64,000 nt of DNA. Origin: Dyadobacter sp. CY356 (GTDB lineage: Bacteria > Bacteroidota > Bacteroidia > Cytophagales > Spirosomataceae). A program made the translations under genes and the position numbers. Location of the stretch: positions 492,063 through 556,062 of the forward strand of contig NZ_JAJTSZ010000004.1 of assembly GCF_021440195.1 (NCBI RefSeq), given 5' to 3'. Below are positions 9,080 to 18,318 of this stretch, one piece after another. Position 1 is the stretch's first letter. Every line of letters begins with the position of its first letter. A model generated the notes under the pieces. The model saw only the letters and a program-made list of their open reading frames with translations. It was not told the origin of the DNA and searched no databases.

Positions 9080-10408
9080 ATGCGAAATATATTTCTGGTT
9101 ATAAAAAGGGAATACATGGTCAGGGTTAAGAAAAAGTCATTTTTAATTATGACAATTCTGGCGCCCGTACTTTTTGTAGGAGGATATGCCCTGGTAATCT
9201 GGATGGCGATAAGCTCGGTGGACAGCAAAACGGTTCAGGTTGTGGATGAAAGCGGTCTTTTTACAAATGAATTCAAAGATTCAGAATCGATAAAATTCTC
9301 TTATCTGAAATCATCTATCGATTCTGCAAAAAGTCATTTTACTGGAAGTGAAGCCAACGCGCTTGTTTATATTCCAAAAAACGTCATCACATCGCCAAAA
9401 AGTGTCAGGATATATGCGCCTAAAAACGTGAGTATGGACCTGAAATCTGAAATTGAAGATGTAATCGAAAAACAAATTGAAAATATCAAACTTTCTGAGG
9501 CTGGCATAACACACAAAATTCTTGAAGACTCGCGTGTCAATGTGCATTCCGAAACCATAAGTTTGAGTGAAGAAGGTGAAAAAACGAGCAGTTCAGGGGC
9601 AGCAACCATTATTGGAGGCATTTGTGCATTTCTGATTTACATGTCCGTTTTCATTTATGGCACGCAGGTCATGCGCGGTATTACGGAAGAAAAAACCAGT
9701 CGGATTGTAGAAGTTATCATTTCTTCGGTTAAACCTTATCAATTAATGATGGGGAAAATTATCGGTGTAGCGTTGGTTGGTTTAACACAATTTGTATTAT
9801 GGATTTTCCTGACCATTTCGCTCACCACCGTTGCATCCAGCGTTTTAAGTTCTAAGATGCCGAAAGATTCCAGGCAAATTCAGCAGGAAATGCAAAAGAT
9901 GCAAAAAGGAATGCCCGCTTCGCAAATGGCAGCTTCAGGGGTTGACAATCCCGTTGCAGAGGTTTTAGGTGCGGTTAATAGTTTAAATATTCCATTGATC
10001 GTTTCCTGCTTTTTGTTTTATTATCTGGGTGGGTATTTATTTTACAGTGCTCTTTTTGGAGCCGTCGGTGCGGCCGTTGATAATGATGCAGATACGCAGC
10101 AATTTATGCTTCCAATCACTTTGCCCATCATTTTTTCTTTTGTGTTTGCTCAGGTTGTACTCCGGGATCCCGACGGGACTCTGGCCTTCTGGACTTCTAT
10201 GATTCCATTTACCTCACCCATCATTATGATGGTAAGGATACCTTTTGGAGTTCCTGCCTGGCAAATTGCGCTTTCCATGATTTTCCTGATTTTAGGTTTT
10301 ATGGGCACTATCTGGATTGCTTCGAGAATTTACCGTGTCGGCATATTGATGTATGGTAAAAAAGTGACTTACAAAGAGCTCGCCAAATGGATTTTTTATA
10401 AAGTTTAA
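9080..10408 (+). CDS. ABC-2 type transporter permease, NatB-like
   Basis: 442-residue inner-membrane permease. One N-terminal transmembrane helix (about 21-44) is followed by an extracytoplasmic domain of about 130 residues. The rest contains five or more helices, beginning with G-A-A-T-I-I-G-G-I-C-A-F near residue 173. The E-E-K-T-S-R-I-V-E-V-I-I-S-S-V-K-P motif is the hallmark of ABC-2/NatB permeases and contacts the ATPase. An insertion rich in Q and M (residues about 265-285) lies between helices. It forms a two-gene operon with the ATPase upstream and ends at a hairpin near 10429-10456. Confidence 0.92.
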   Translation: MRNIFLVIKREYMVRVKKKSFLIMTILAPVLFVGGYALVIWMAISSVDSKTVQVVDESGLFTNEFKDSESIKFSYLKSSIDSAKSHFTGSEANALVYIPKNVITSPKSVRIYAPKNVSMDLKSEIEDVIEKQIENIKLSEAGITHKILEDSRVNVHSETISLSEEGEKTSSSGAATIIGGICAFLIYMSVFIYGTQVMRGITEEKTSRIVEVIISSVKPYQLMMGKIIGVALVGLTQFVLWIFLTISLTTVASSVLSSKMPKDSRQIQQEMQKMQKGMPASQMAASGVDNPVAEVLGAVNSLNIPLIVSCFLFYYLGGYLFYSALFGAVGAAVDNDADTQQFMLPITLPIIFSFVFAQVVLRDPDGTLAFWTSMIPFTSPIIMMVRIPFGVPAWQIALSMIFLILGFMGTIWIASRIYRVGILMYGKKVTYKELAKWIFYKV

Positions 10409-10428
10409 TAAAAATCTAATGGATGATC

Positions 10429-10466
10429 CAGTGGTCTTAGACTACCCTAAGCACTGAATTTTGTTC
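10429..10466 (+). terminator. Probable intrinsic terminator of the ABC operon
   Basis: CAGTG-gt-CTTAG pairs with CTAAG-CACTG around the loop ACTACC, followed by the T-rich stretch AATTTTGTTCTT. Confidence 0.6.
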
Positions 10467-10539
10467 TTCAAAATTGGCAACAACAAATCCTTTAACACTT
10501 TTTAAGATCTCTGAACCCTTGCCGTTGAGGTTATTTTGC

Positions 10540-10547
10540 TAATTTTG
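10540..10547 (+). promoter_or_regulatory. Bacteroidota -7 promoter element
   Basis: TAATTTTG matches the TAnnTTTG consensus of the Bacteroidota primary sigma factor. A TTG lies 19 nt upstream (10518-10520) as the -33 element. It would drive the DUF2723 gene with a leader of about 100 nt. Confidence 0.55.
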
Positions 10548-10652
10548 AGGCACCGAATAAATATGCAGTTATTTTTTGGAGAAATCTGGCTGGATAAAAC
10601 CGCCATAAAAATTCCTTAATTACCTGTAAACTCATAACCATAAACTATTATA

Positions 10653-13631
10653 ATGACCCGTTTCAACCGTTCCAACAACCTTACGGGTTGGATTGTTTTC
10701 GCCATTGCCTTTCTAACTTATGCACTTACCGTTGAGCGAACGGCAAGTTTTTGGGATTGCGGCGAATTTATTGCCTGTGCATTTAAGTTACAGGTTCCTC
10801 ACCCTCCGGGAGCACCGTTTTTCCTTTTGATCGGAAGAATTTTTTCTATGTTTGCTTTCGGTGATCTTTCCAATGTTGCGTACTGGATCAATATGGTTTC
10901 CGTGCTCAGCAGTGCTTTTACTATCCTTTTCCTTTTCTGGACTATCACGCTTTTAGCGCGTAAAATCATTGGAAAAACAGACGAAGAATTAACCCAGGGA
11001 GACATATTGCTTCTGATTGGTTCAGGAATCGTCGGTTCTCTGGCTTATACCTGGTCCGATTCATTCTGGTTTTCAGCTGTTGAAGCGGAAGTTTACGGGA
11101 TGTCATCCTTCTTTACAGCGATCGTAATCTGGGCTGTTTTCAAATGGGAACGCATTGAAGATCCTGCTGCTGAAAACCGCTGGTTAATTTTCACAGCTTA
11201 TCTGGTTGGTCTTTCTATCGGAGTCCATTTGCTTAACCTTGTAACAATTCCGGCACTTGCGTTGGTGTATTATTTCAAAAAATATCCTAAACCAGGTCTT
11301 TTTGGTGGCATTATAGCTTTTGTTGGTGGTTTAGTTATTCTTGCTATCATCAATTCCGGAATTATCCCGGGCCTGCCAAGTATTGCCGGGAAATTTGAAA
11401 TTTTCTTTGTCAATTCATTAGGCTTGCCATTCAAATCCGGTGTAATATTCTTCATCATTATATTCCTTGGCTCATTGGTTTGGGGTATTATCTATTCCCA
11501 GAAAAAAGCGAAGGTTTTATTAAATACCGGTTTGTTATCACTGGCATTTATTCTGGTTGGCTATGCGTGTTACCTGATGGTTCTGGTACGTGCAGAATAT
11601 AACCCGCCGATCAATGAAAATAATCCTAATGACGTTCTTAGTTTCGTTTCTTATTTGAAAAGAGAGCAATACGGCAGCCGTCCATTATTATATGGCCCGT
11701 CTTTTGTTTCCCGCCCGACAAACCAGAAACGCGGTGCACCTATGTATCGTAAAGAAGCCGGGAAATATACAATTTATGACTACCGTCCGGAATACGAATA
11801 CGAGCCGGGCAGCAGTATGCTTTTGCCTCGTATGTACAGCACGCAGGCTGGCCACCCACAGCTTTATCAGCAGATGACCGGATTGGCCGAAGGACAAAAA
11901 CCAAACATGTCGCATAATCTTTCGTTCATGTTTTCTTATCAGATCGGGCACATGTACTGGCGTTATTTCCTTTGGAATTTCGTTGGCCGTGAAAGTGATG
12001 AGGAAGGTGCAGGAAATCTTTTGCCCTGGGATGCATTCAAAAAATTCCCATCTATTATTGAGAATAATAAAGCACATGACAATTTCTTCATGCTGCCGTT
12101 TATCCTTGGGCTTTTTGGTGTGGTGATCATGTATTTCCGCCGTCAGCGCGATTTACTGGTTCTTGGTCTATTATTTTTATTGACCGGTGTAGCCCTGGTA
12201 ATTTACCTGAACTCTCCTCCAACGGAGCCTCGTGAACGGGATTACATTTATGTTGGTTCGTTCTACATTTTCTGTATGTGGATCGGTATTGGCGTCATTG
12301 CTTTTGCAGACGGATTGAATAAAATTGTCAAAAATTCAGTGACCCGTGCCGGTGTTGCAACCGGATTCAGCTTGATCGTTCCTATTATTATGGGAGCAAA
12401 AGGATGGGACAACCACAACCGTGATCACCGTTATCATTCAGTTGATTTTGCAAAAAACCTTTTGAATTCCTGTGCGCCTAATGCCATTTTATTTACGGGC
12501 GGTGATAACGATACTTTCCCGCTCTGGTATGTTCAGGAAGTGGAAGGATTCAGGACGGACGTTCGGGTTTGTAACCTGAGTTTGTTAGGCACAGACTGGT
12601 ATATTGACCAAATGAAGCGTAAAACATATTTATCCGAAGCACTTCCGATTTCACTGGATAAAAACAACTACGCTTTTGGTAAAAATGATATTGTTCCTTT
12701 TTATGAAATACCAAGCGTAAAAAATGGTATCAATCTGAAGGAATATATGGGATTGGTAAAACAGGAAAACAAGGCCATTCAGGTACCACTAACAAGTGGA
12801 GATATGACTTCTATTTTGCCTTCTTCAATCCTTTTTCTACCAGTTGATGTTGAGGCTGTTAAGAAGATGAATATCATCAAAAGCGACCTTTTACCTTATC
12901 TGAGCGATTCTATCAGCTGGACTGTCGGGAAAGGTGATTTGTATAAATCAGATCTGATGATGCTTGATATGATTGCAACCAATGACTGGAAACGACCAAT
13001 CTATTTCTCTTCAACACTGGGAGGATCAAGTTATCTGAATCTGAAAGAATACATGCAGCTTGAAGGTTACGCTTACCGTTTGTTGCCTGTAAAAGTACCA
13101 GGTGCTTCTGACGGTTACGTTAATTCAGATATCATGTACAAGAATCTGATGACCAAAATGTTCTGGAGAGATCTTGACAATCCGAAAACGTATTATGACA
13201 ACACCTATCTTGGATCGCCGATCTTTACGGCTCGTATTGCATTCCTTCGTCTTTCCGGTCAGCTTATTGCTGATGGTAAAATCGGAGAAGCGAAAAAGGC
13301 TATGGACAAAGCACTGACAGTGATGCCAGACAAAAGTATACCATACGATCAGATTTCTTCAAATTTCATCGGTACGCTTTTCGACCTGGGAGAAACTAAA
13401 AAAGCACTTGAAATTGCGGATGTAATGGCAAATCGTTCGGATGAAAATCTGACCTGGTCAAGAGAAAATCCTACTACCAAACGTCGTGATAGTCAGGTGG
13501 ATTTGTATATTCTGCAAACCATTGTTCACGAATGCAAGGAAGCAAAACAGGATGCGGCCGCTAAAAAATATGAGACTATCTTCCAGAAACATCTGGCGGC
13601 TTTTAACATGTATGGAAGTCCTGCTCAGTAA
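10653..13631 (+). CDS. DUF2723 membrane protein, probable GT-C-fold glycosyltransferase
   Basis: 992-residue polytopic membrane protein. The N-terminal region carries the DUF2723 signature E-R-T-A-S-F-W-D-C-G-E-F-I-A, then P-H-P-P-G-A-P-F. The acidic residues near the first loop are placed like the catalytic carboxylates of GT-C glycosyltransferases. Roughly twelve transmembrane helices fill residues 10-320 and 470-600. A long soluble C-terminal part ends in helical, TPR-like sequence (about 870-970). The human relative TMEM260, also DUF2723, has been reported as a protein O-mannosyltransferase; a similar role here is inference. A Bacteroidota promoter element precedes it and a strong terminator follows. 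Confidence 0.85.
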   Translation: MTRFNRSNNLTGWIVFAIAFLTYALTVERTASFWDCGEFIACAFKLQVPHPPGAPFFLLIGRIFSMFAFGDLSNVAYWINMVSVLSSAFTILFLFWTITLLARKIIGKTDEELTQGDILLLIGSGIVGSLAYTWSDSFWFSAVEAEVYGMSSFFTAIVIWAVFKWERIEDPAAENRWLIFTAYLVGLSIGVHLLNLVTIPALALVYYFKKYPKPGLFGGIIAFVGGLVILAIINSGIIPGLPSIAGKFEIFFVNSLGLPFKSGVIFFIIIFLGSLVWGIIYSQKKAKVLLNTGLLSLAFILVGYACYLMVLVRAEYNPPINENNPNDVLSFVSYLKREQYGSRPLLYGPSFVSRPTNQKRGAPMYRKEAGKYTIYDYRPEYEYEPGSSMLLPRMYSTQAGHPQLYQQMTGLAEGQKPNMSHNLSFMFSYQIGHMYWRYFLWNFVGRESDEEGAGNLLPWDAFKKFPSIIENNKAHDNFFMLPFILGLFGVVIMYFRRQRDLLVLGLLFLLTGVALVIYLNSPPTEPRERDYIYVGSFYIFCMWIGIGVIAFADGLNKIVKNSVTRAGVATGFSLIVPIIMGAKGWDNHNRDHRYHSVDFAKNLLNSCAPNAILFTGGDNDTFPLWYVQEVEGFRTDVRVCNLSLLGTDWYIDQMKRKTYLSEALPISLDKNNYAFGKNDIVPFYEIPSVKNGINLKEYMGLVKQENKAIQVPLTSGDMTSILPSSILFLPVDVEAVKKMNIIKSDLLPYLSDSISWTVGKGDLYKSDLMMLDMIATNDWKRPIYFSSTLGGSSYLNLKEYMQLEGYAYRLLPVKVPGASDGYVNSDIMYKNLMTKMFWRDLDNPKTYYDNTYLGSPIFTARIAFLRLSGQLIADGKIGEAKKAMDKALTVMPDKSIPYDQISSNFIGTLFDLGETKKALEIADVMANRSDENLTWSRENPTTKRRDSQVDLYILQTIVHECKEAKQDAAAKKYETIFQKHLAAFNMYGSPAQ

Positions 13632-13646
13632 GACAATCTGACTAGA

Positions 13647-13682
13647 AAAACGGGAGCTATCGGTATAGCTCCCGTTTTTTTT
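13647..13682 (+). terminator. Intrinsic terminator
   Basis: Perfect 10-bp arms CGGGAGCTAT and ATAGCTCCCG, loop CGGT, then a run of eight T. It ends the DUF2723 gene. Confidence 0.9.
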
Positions 13683-13796
13683 AGAGACCGGAGAAGAAAT
13701 GCTATTTCTTTTCTGTAAAAATGAGTAATTTTAAAATCAACGGTATGAAAATCAGCAGCTGGTATTTCGGAAAAGTTATATTTTTCATGCCAACGT

Positions 13797-14390
13797 ATGC
13801 ACAAAATTTTCGCGTTACTCTGTAACTACAACATTATTAGTGAGAGAACTTACAATGCAGTTCTCCAAAAACTTATTATATCTGAATTTAAACAGGGTAC
13901 AATTTTAATTTCTCCTGACCGCCCGCAGGAAATGGTTTACTTCATTGCAGAAGGTATCACCCGGAATTTTTACAGTCATCATGACCAGGAATGGACGCAT
14001 GGTTTTGATATTGCAGGTGACTGTATTATGACTTCGGCAAACTTTATTGATGATGAACTATCAATGGATTATGTAGAAACCTGCACAGATGTTAAACTGT
14101 ATGGCATCAGCAAAAAAGATTTCCAGGTACTTATGCTTCTAAATCCTGACCTGCAAAAAGTTTCAGGCAAGATTCTGGAAAGACGGTTAACCCGTTTTGA
14201 GAAAAGAATGCAGGATCTGTATACCCTGACGGAAGAAGATCTGTTTTTGAAATTTAGCAAGGATTTCCCAACCATATTTTCTCAGGTTGAAGACAGACAT
14301 GTAGCAAGTTATCTACGTATGAGCACAAGTATGTTTTCAAGATTTAAGAAGAAAACGGTAGCTGAAAAAAAATCAGGAATTACCATGTGA
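13797..14390 (+). CDS. Crp/Fnr-family transcriptional regulator
   Basis: 197 residues. The N-terminal two thirds form a cyclic-nucleotide-binding-like beta roll (F-K-Q-G-T-I-L-I-S-P through F-D-I-A-G-D-C-I-M-T). The C-terminal part ends in a helix-turn-helix with the recognition-helix sequence V-A-S-Y-L-R-M-S-T-S-M-F-S-R-F-K-K-K. It lacks the cysteines of an oxygen-sensing Fnr and the usual R-S-A phosphate-binding motif of a true cAMP receptor, so the ligand is unknown. This abundant Bacteroidota subgroup is often a solitary regulator, as here. A large inverted repeat follows directly after the stop codon. Confidence 0.82.
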   Translation: MHKIFALLCNYNIISERTYNAVLQKLIISEFKQGTILISPDRPQEMVYFIAEGITRNFYSHHDQEWTHGFDIAGDCIMTSANFIDDELSMDYVETCTDVKLYGISKKDFQVLMLLNPDLQKVSGKILERRLTRFEKRMQDLYTLTEEDLFLKFSKDFPTIFSQVEDRHVASYLRMSTSMFSRFKKKTVAEKKSGITM

Positions 14391-14440
14391 AATATTATTC
14401 GAATAGCGCTTAAATGTTAGGCGTTATTCGAATAAATATT
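14391..14440. repeat. Long inverted repeat after the Crp/Fnr gene
   Basis: The arms begin immediately after the stop codon: AATATTATTCGAATAGCGC pairs with GCGTTATTCGAATAAATATT with one mismatch and one bulged base, around an 11-nt loop. Each arm also contains the small palindrome ATTCGAAT. There is no T-run directly after it, so it is either an atypical terminator or a protein-binding site. Confidence 0.6.
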
Positions 14441-14551
14441 GGATATTGTATCAACAATTGAACGCCTCCTCTTTTTAATTTATCAATATAAATAATTCCG
14501 GATACATTTTAAATGTTTCCTGATCATCTGAGAATTATTTAAAAAAGGAGT

Positions 14552-14950
14552 ATGCGTACCTTATTATTTTCTGCTTTTACTTTTCTCTGTATGTATGGCT
14601 TGTCGTCATGCAGTGATTCTGCTCCCGCAACGGCTATGGTCCAATTCCTGGTGACCAACAAATCCACTACGAAAATTAACCGACTAACAGTCTTTTTGGA
14701 AGAAAGGGACTCAACTAAGACACGGGTTATTGATTCTGTTTTTATTACCAATATCCCGGACAATCTTCCGATCAGACTTACCTACGACATCAATAAAAAT
14801 TCCTCCACCGGGAATTACAGGATCGTCGCCTTGGGAAGTTTAAAAAAATGGAGTTCGGTTTTTGGTAAGTTTTCAGGTAAAACAGATTCTGATAGCGATC
14901 ATCTTTACAATATCAATATCCTGGAAGATTCGGTAGCGGTTATAAAATAA
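14552..14950 (+). CDS. Small lipoprotein of unknown function
   Basis: 132 residues. The N-terminus is a lipoprotein signal with lipobox L-S-S-C (Cys20), followed by S-D-S, so the mature protein should be lipid-anchored. The remainder is predominantly beta-strand-like (M-V-Q-F-L-V-T-N-K-S, then I-N-R-L-T-V-F-L-E), suggesting an immunoglobulin-like sandwich. I recognise no family. It stands alone and shares a bidirectional terminator with the convergent phosphatase-fold gene. Confidence 0.72.
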   Translation: MRTLLFSAFTFLCMYGLSSCSDSAPATAMVQFLVTNKSTTKINRLTVFLEERDSTKTRVIDSVFITNIPDNLPIRLTYDINKNSSTGNYRIVALGSLKKWSSVFGKFSGKTDSDSDHLYNINILEDSVAVIK

Positions 14951-14974
14951 AAAAGGAGCCGAAGCTCCTTTTTC
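14948..14974. terminator. Bidirectional intrinsic terminator
   Basis: Perfect arms AAAAAGGAGC and GCTCCTTTTT, loop CGAA. Its right edge touches the stop codon of the minus-strand gene at 14974. Confidence 0.85.
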
Positions 14975-16167
14975 TAGTCAAGTTTCACTTTTACCCAAAC
15001 CAGTCTGTGGTCTGAGCTGGATTCTCTTTTTTCTACGAGATCAAACATGGGTTCTCCTTTTGCCGGCCAGAAAACGCCACTGTCTGTAATTTTAAATCCT
15101 GCTTTGGAAGGTAAAACATAATCAGCACGCATGCGCCAGAATGCCGTATGATTTTTGGCGAAGGGATTGTTTGGCGAATGCTCTGCTCCTCCTTTGCTGG
15201 ATGGTGCATTTTCACTATTTACTTTTGGATTTGCCAAAAGTGCTTTTATTCCTTCTGCAACCGCATTTCCTTCAACAGGCGAGGCATTTTGATCACCAAG
15301 AATTACAAAAGAAGCGTTGGCCGGAAGACCGCCTTTTTTCCCTTTGTCGTCATAAATGTATTCATTGCCTGTGTCGCTGATGTAGTCTTTCCAAAATCTG
15401 ATTTCGTCATGGTTACGCTTCCCGTTTCTATCTTCTGCTCCATCAAACGATGGAGGCGTCGGGTGACTGGCAAGAAAGTGAATCGTTTTATTTCCAATTG
15501 TAACCGGCACATCCCAATGTGATTTTGAAGACAATGGGAAATTCGCCCATGCTTCCGGCACATACCAATCACTGCCATCCGCTTTTACGGTTTTCAAAGC
15601 TCCCGGCATATCTTTCCATTTGAAATTCTGAAAAGTGCGCACACCTGCAAGATCAATCGGATATCTTGAAATCAACATCATCGCATACTGACCAGGATAC
15701 AAACCAAAACCCCAGGCATCAGCGCCAAACCTTCCGGCAACACCGTTATTATCCAGATCATATGGTGAAGGCTGGCCGGTATTTACCGTACCATAGTAGT
15801 AATACGGATAATCAATCGCTTTCGAACCATCCTGATCTTTTCTCAGATAACCTTTGATAAACTGTAAAACCCCCTGATTCGGATCTTTGATATAATCAAA
15901 CTCATTCAGCAGGATCACATCCGGACGAACGGTCTGGATAATTTTCGCAATGTTCCTGATCTGTTGATTATTCCCGGAAGCCAGTTCGTTGATAAGAATC
16001 TTCTCTGAAAGATCAGGCGTACCTTTTTTAACATAATTTTCCGACTCCATACTTACGTTGTAGGTCGCAAAAGTTAATTCCTTCGGAGTCGTTTGCGCTT
16101 CAAGCTGCATTCCTGAACAAAACATAGTGAGGCCAAGCACGGATGCTTTTAAGATATTATAATTCAT
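14974..16167 (-). CDS. Secreted endonuclease/exonuclease/phosphatase-family protein
   Basis: 397 residues with a Sec signal peptide ending around M-Q-L-E-A-Q (cleavage near 25). The mature protein has the DNase I/sphingomyelinase-like fold. Visible motifs are A-T-Y-N-V-S-M-E near the start, the metal-binding glutamate in I-L-L-N-E-F-D-Y, and the substrate-site histidine in F-L-A-S-H-P-T-P-P. A later motif is V-I-L-G-D-Q-N-A, and the terminal catalytic pair is S-S-D-H-R-L-V-W. All four metal and catalytic blocks are present, so it should be active on a phosphodiester or phosphomonoester. It could be a nuclease, lipid phosphodiesterase or phytase-like enzyme. A promoter element lies just upstream. 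Confidence 0.87.
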   Translation of the reverse strand: MNYNILKASVLGLTMFCSGMQLEAQTTPKELTFATYNVSMESENYVKKGTPDLSEKILINELASGNNQQIRNIAKIIQTVRPDVILLNEFDYIKDPNQGVLQFIKGYLRKDQDGSKAIDYPYYYYGTVNTGQPSPYDLDNNGVAGRFGADAWGFGLYPGQYAMMLISRYPIDLAGVRTFQNFKWKDMPGALKTVKADGSDWYVPEAWANFPLSSKSHWDVPVTIGNKTIHFLASHPTPPSFDGAEDRNGKRNHDEIRFWKDYISDTGNEYIYDDKGKKGGLPANASFVILGDQNASPVEGNAVAEGIKALLANPKVNSENAPSSKGGAEHSPNNPFAKNHTAFWRMRADYVLPSKAGFKITDSGVFWPAKGEPMFDLVEKRESSSDHRLVWVKVKLD

Positions 16168-16190
16168 AAATTTTCTGTTATTGCTGTCGG

Positions 16191-16198
16191 CAAAGTTA
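16191..16198 (-). promoter_or_regulatory. Bacteroidota -7 promoter element
   Basis: The minus strand reads TAACTTTG, an exact TAnnTTTG match, 23 bp upstream of the ATG at 16167. The predicted leader is about 20 nt. Confidence 0.6.
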
Positions 16199-16260
16199 CT
16201 TGTCCTTTTTGACTATAAATATTTATTGCCATTACATTTACATTAAACAATCAGTGAAAA

Positions 16261-16297
16261 CAAAACGAGCCAACTCATCCCTGAATCGGCTCGTTTA
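16261..16297 (-). terminator. Intrinsic terminator of grpE-dnaJ
   Basis: Arms AAACGAGCC (16263-16271) and GGCTCGTTT (16288-16296). On the minus strand the hairpin is followed by TTGTTTT. It lies 21 bp after the dnaJ stop. Confidence 0.8.
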
Positions 16298-16317
16298 CTA
16301 TATTTCATCAAAATTGA

Positions 16318-17487
16318 TCAATGAAAGAAATCTTTCATTTTATCAAAAAATCCTTTTTCGTTTTTACCTGGTTTTGGCTGGAAGTTTGGAGAGTTTCTTA
16401 ATGATTCCAAAGTTTCGCGTTCATCAGAAGATAACTGCTGTGGCGTCCAGACGCTCACATGAACCAGCTGATCTCCCTTTCCATAACCGTTCAAATCTTT
16501 AATTCCTTTACCTTTCAGACGAAGAATTTTACCAGCCTGCGTTCCCGGTTCGATTGTGATACGCGCTTTTCCATCAATCGTAGGAATTTCAGTTGAAGTT
16601 CCCAAAGCTGCATCGACGAAACTCATATGCATATCAAAAACGATATTATTTCCGTCACGTTTCAGATTCGGATCTTCCTCCTCTTCTATAACGATCAGCA
16701 GATCTCCCGCAACACCACCTCTGGACGGAACGTTTCCTTTTCCGGACATGGAAAGCTGCATACCTTCGGCAACACCACCAGGAATATTCAGCGTGATCAG
16801 ATCATCCTGTAATAATCTTCCTTCTCCTGCACAAGTATCACAACGTTCGCTGATGATTTTCCCGTCGCCGTTACATTGAGGACAGGTACTTGTTGAAACC
16901 ATCTGGCCCAACATTGTACTGACCACTTTACGAACCTGGCCTGTACCATTACAGCCTGTACAGGTAGTAAGAGAAGTTCCGTTTTTCGCACCGTTTCCAC
17001 CACAGGTATTACAGCTGACGTGGCGTTTTACTTTAATTTTTTTCTCAACACCGTTGGCAACCTCTTCAAGATTAAGCTTCAACTTAATTCTTAAATCAGA
17101 ACCTCGACGAACTCTGCGTCCACCGCCCCCGCCGCCACGACCGAAAATGTCACCGAACGGACTTTCGCCTCCACCGAAGATATCACCGAACTGCGAAAAT
17201 ATATCGTCCATGGAAAAACCACCGCCTCCAAATCCGCCTGCACCCGCACCAGCTCCTCCACCAACACCTGCATGTCCGTATTGATCGTAACGCGCACGTT
17301 TGTTGTCATCGCTCAGGATACTGTAAGCTTCGGCAGCTTCTTTAAATTTATCTTCCGCTGTGGGATCATCCGGGTTTTTATCCGGGTGAAATTTAATTGC
17401 CAGCTTGCGATAAGCCTTCTTGATCTCATCCGCAGCCGCGCCACGATCCACTCCAAGAACTTCGTAATAATCTCTTTTCTTTGCCAT
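16318..17487 (-). CDS. dnaJ: Chaperone protein DnaJ
   Basis: Type I Hsp40 co-chaperone of 389 residues that stimulates the DnaK ATPase and binds unfolded proteins in the cytoplasm. The J domain occupies residues 4-70 with the HPD motif in I-K-F-H-P-D-K-N. The glycine/phenylalanine-rich linker runs from about 75 to 125. The zinc-binding domain has all four CxxCxGxG repeats ([24 protein letters not shown] and C-D-T-C-A-G-E-G). The C-terminal substrate-binding domains end near residue 350. It lies 102 bp downstream of grpE on the same strand. dnaK is not in this window. I see no CIRCE-type operator upstream of grpE. Confidence 0.97.
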   Translation of the reverse strand: MAKKRDYYEVLGVDRGAAADEIKKAYRKLAIKFHPDKNPDDPTAEDKFKEAAEAYSILSDDNKRARYDQYGHAGVGGGAGAGAGGFGGGGFSMDDIFSQFGDIFGGGESPFGDIFGRGGGGGGRRVRRGSDLRIKLKLNLEEVANGVEKKIKVKRHVSCNTCGGNGAKNGTSLTTCTGCNGTGQVRKVVSTMLGQMVSTSTCPQCNGDGKIISERCDTCAGEGRLLQDDLITLNIPGGVAEGMQLSMSGKGNVPSRGGVAGDLLIVIEEEEDPNLKRDGNNIVFDMHMSFVDAALGTSTEIPTIDGKARITIEPGTQAGKILRLKGKGIKDLNGYGKGDQLVHVSVWTPQQLSSDERETLESLRNSPNFQPKPGKNEKGFFDKMKDFFH

Positions 17488-17589
17488 TTTATGTTTTCAA
17501 TGAGTAATGTATGGAGTCTTTCACCATCGCAAAAAATTCAATAATGAATGATTGAAATCATACATTACCATTATTTATTTATCATTATT

Positions 17590-18207
17590 TCACGCACCAA
17601 CGATAACCTTGGCGTAGCGAATTACTTTTTCATTCAAAAGATATCCTTTTTCAATTTCGTCAATAACCTTTCCTTTCAAATCATCCGAAGGAGCAGGGAA
17701 TTGTGCGATTGATTCATGAAGTTCAGCATCAAAAACTTCACCTTTTGAAAGCATCGGTTTCAAACCTTTTGCTTCAAGTGCTTTGTAAAGTTTGGTATAG
17801 ATAAGATCAACGCCTTCTTTTAAAGCTTCGATTTCGGTTGAAGAATCAAAAGAAACTTTCGCACGTTCAAAATCATCAACAATTGGAAGTACAGACTTAA
17901 TGACATCAGCACTAGCCGTCGAAAGCATTTCAAGTTTCTCTTTTGCCGTACGTCTGCGGAAGTTTTCAAAATCAGCATAAAGACGCAAATACTTATCTTT
18001 CAGTTCTGCAACTTCTGTTTTGTGCGCTTCTGCCGGGTCTGTTACTTCAATTTCACCGATTACTTCACCAGCATTGTCCATTGGCAAGCCGTTTTCAGCG
18101 AAATTTTCATCATTATTTACCACATTGTCAGTATTCATCTGTCCGGCTTCGTCGTTTATTTGGTTTTCCATATCCTTAACTTTGTTGTATTCTGTATTTT
18201 TCGGCAT
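17590..18207 (-). CDS. grpE: Nucleotide exchange factor GrpE
   Basis: 205-residue DnaK nucleotide exchange factor. A disordered acidic N-terminus of about 65 residues precedes a long helix (V-A-E-L-K-D-K-Y-L-R-L-Y-A-D-F-E-N-F-R-R-R-T-style segment from about 70). The C-terminal beta domain has the family block V-F-D-A-E-L-H-E-S-I, and the end K-V-I-R-Y-A-K-V-I-V matches GrpE. An alternative start is the ATG 12 codons in (M-E-N-Q-I-N); the longer form was kept because both give a plausible disordered tail. It is followed by dnaJ, the usual partner. Confidence 0.95.
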   Translation of the reverse strand: MPKNTEYNKVKDMENQINDEAGQMNTDNVVNNDENFAENGLPMDNAGEVIGEIEVTDPAEAHKTEVAELKDKYLRLYADFENFRRRTAKEKLEMLSTASADVIKSVLPIVDDFERAKVSFDSSTEIEALKEGVDLIYTKLYKALEAKGLKPMLSKGEVFDAELHESIAQFPAPSDDLKGKVIDEIEKGYLLNEKVIRYAKVIVGA

Positions 18208-18306
18208 AGTTTACCTACGCTTTCCTGATAAATCATTACCGGAAGTATACTAAATTACTTTGCCAGTCATAAAAAACTGACAAGATGACATTCTCACGGC
18301 ATTTCG

Positions 18307-18314
18307 TAACTTTG
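18307..18314 (+). promoter_or_regulatory. Bacteroidota -7 promoter element, four bases from the queG start
   Basis: TAACTTTG matches TAnnTTTG exactly and is followed by CATC and the queG ATG at 18319. Transcription would begin at or very near the start codon, implying a leaderless mRNA. Confidence 0.6.
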
Positions 18315-18318
18315 CATC

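Noticed and set aside
15148..15522. 124-codon plus-strand ORF in the endonuclease/phosphatase-fold gene
   Set aside because: Shadow of a well-supported coding frame on the other strand; no promoter or start context.
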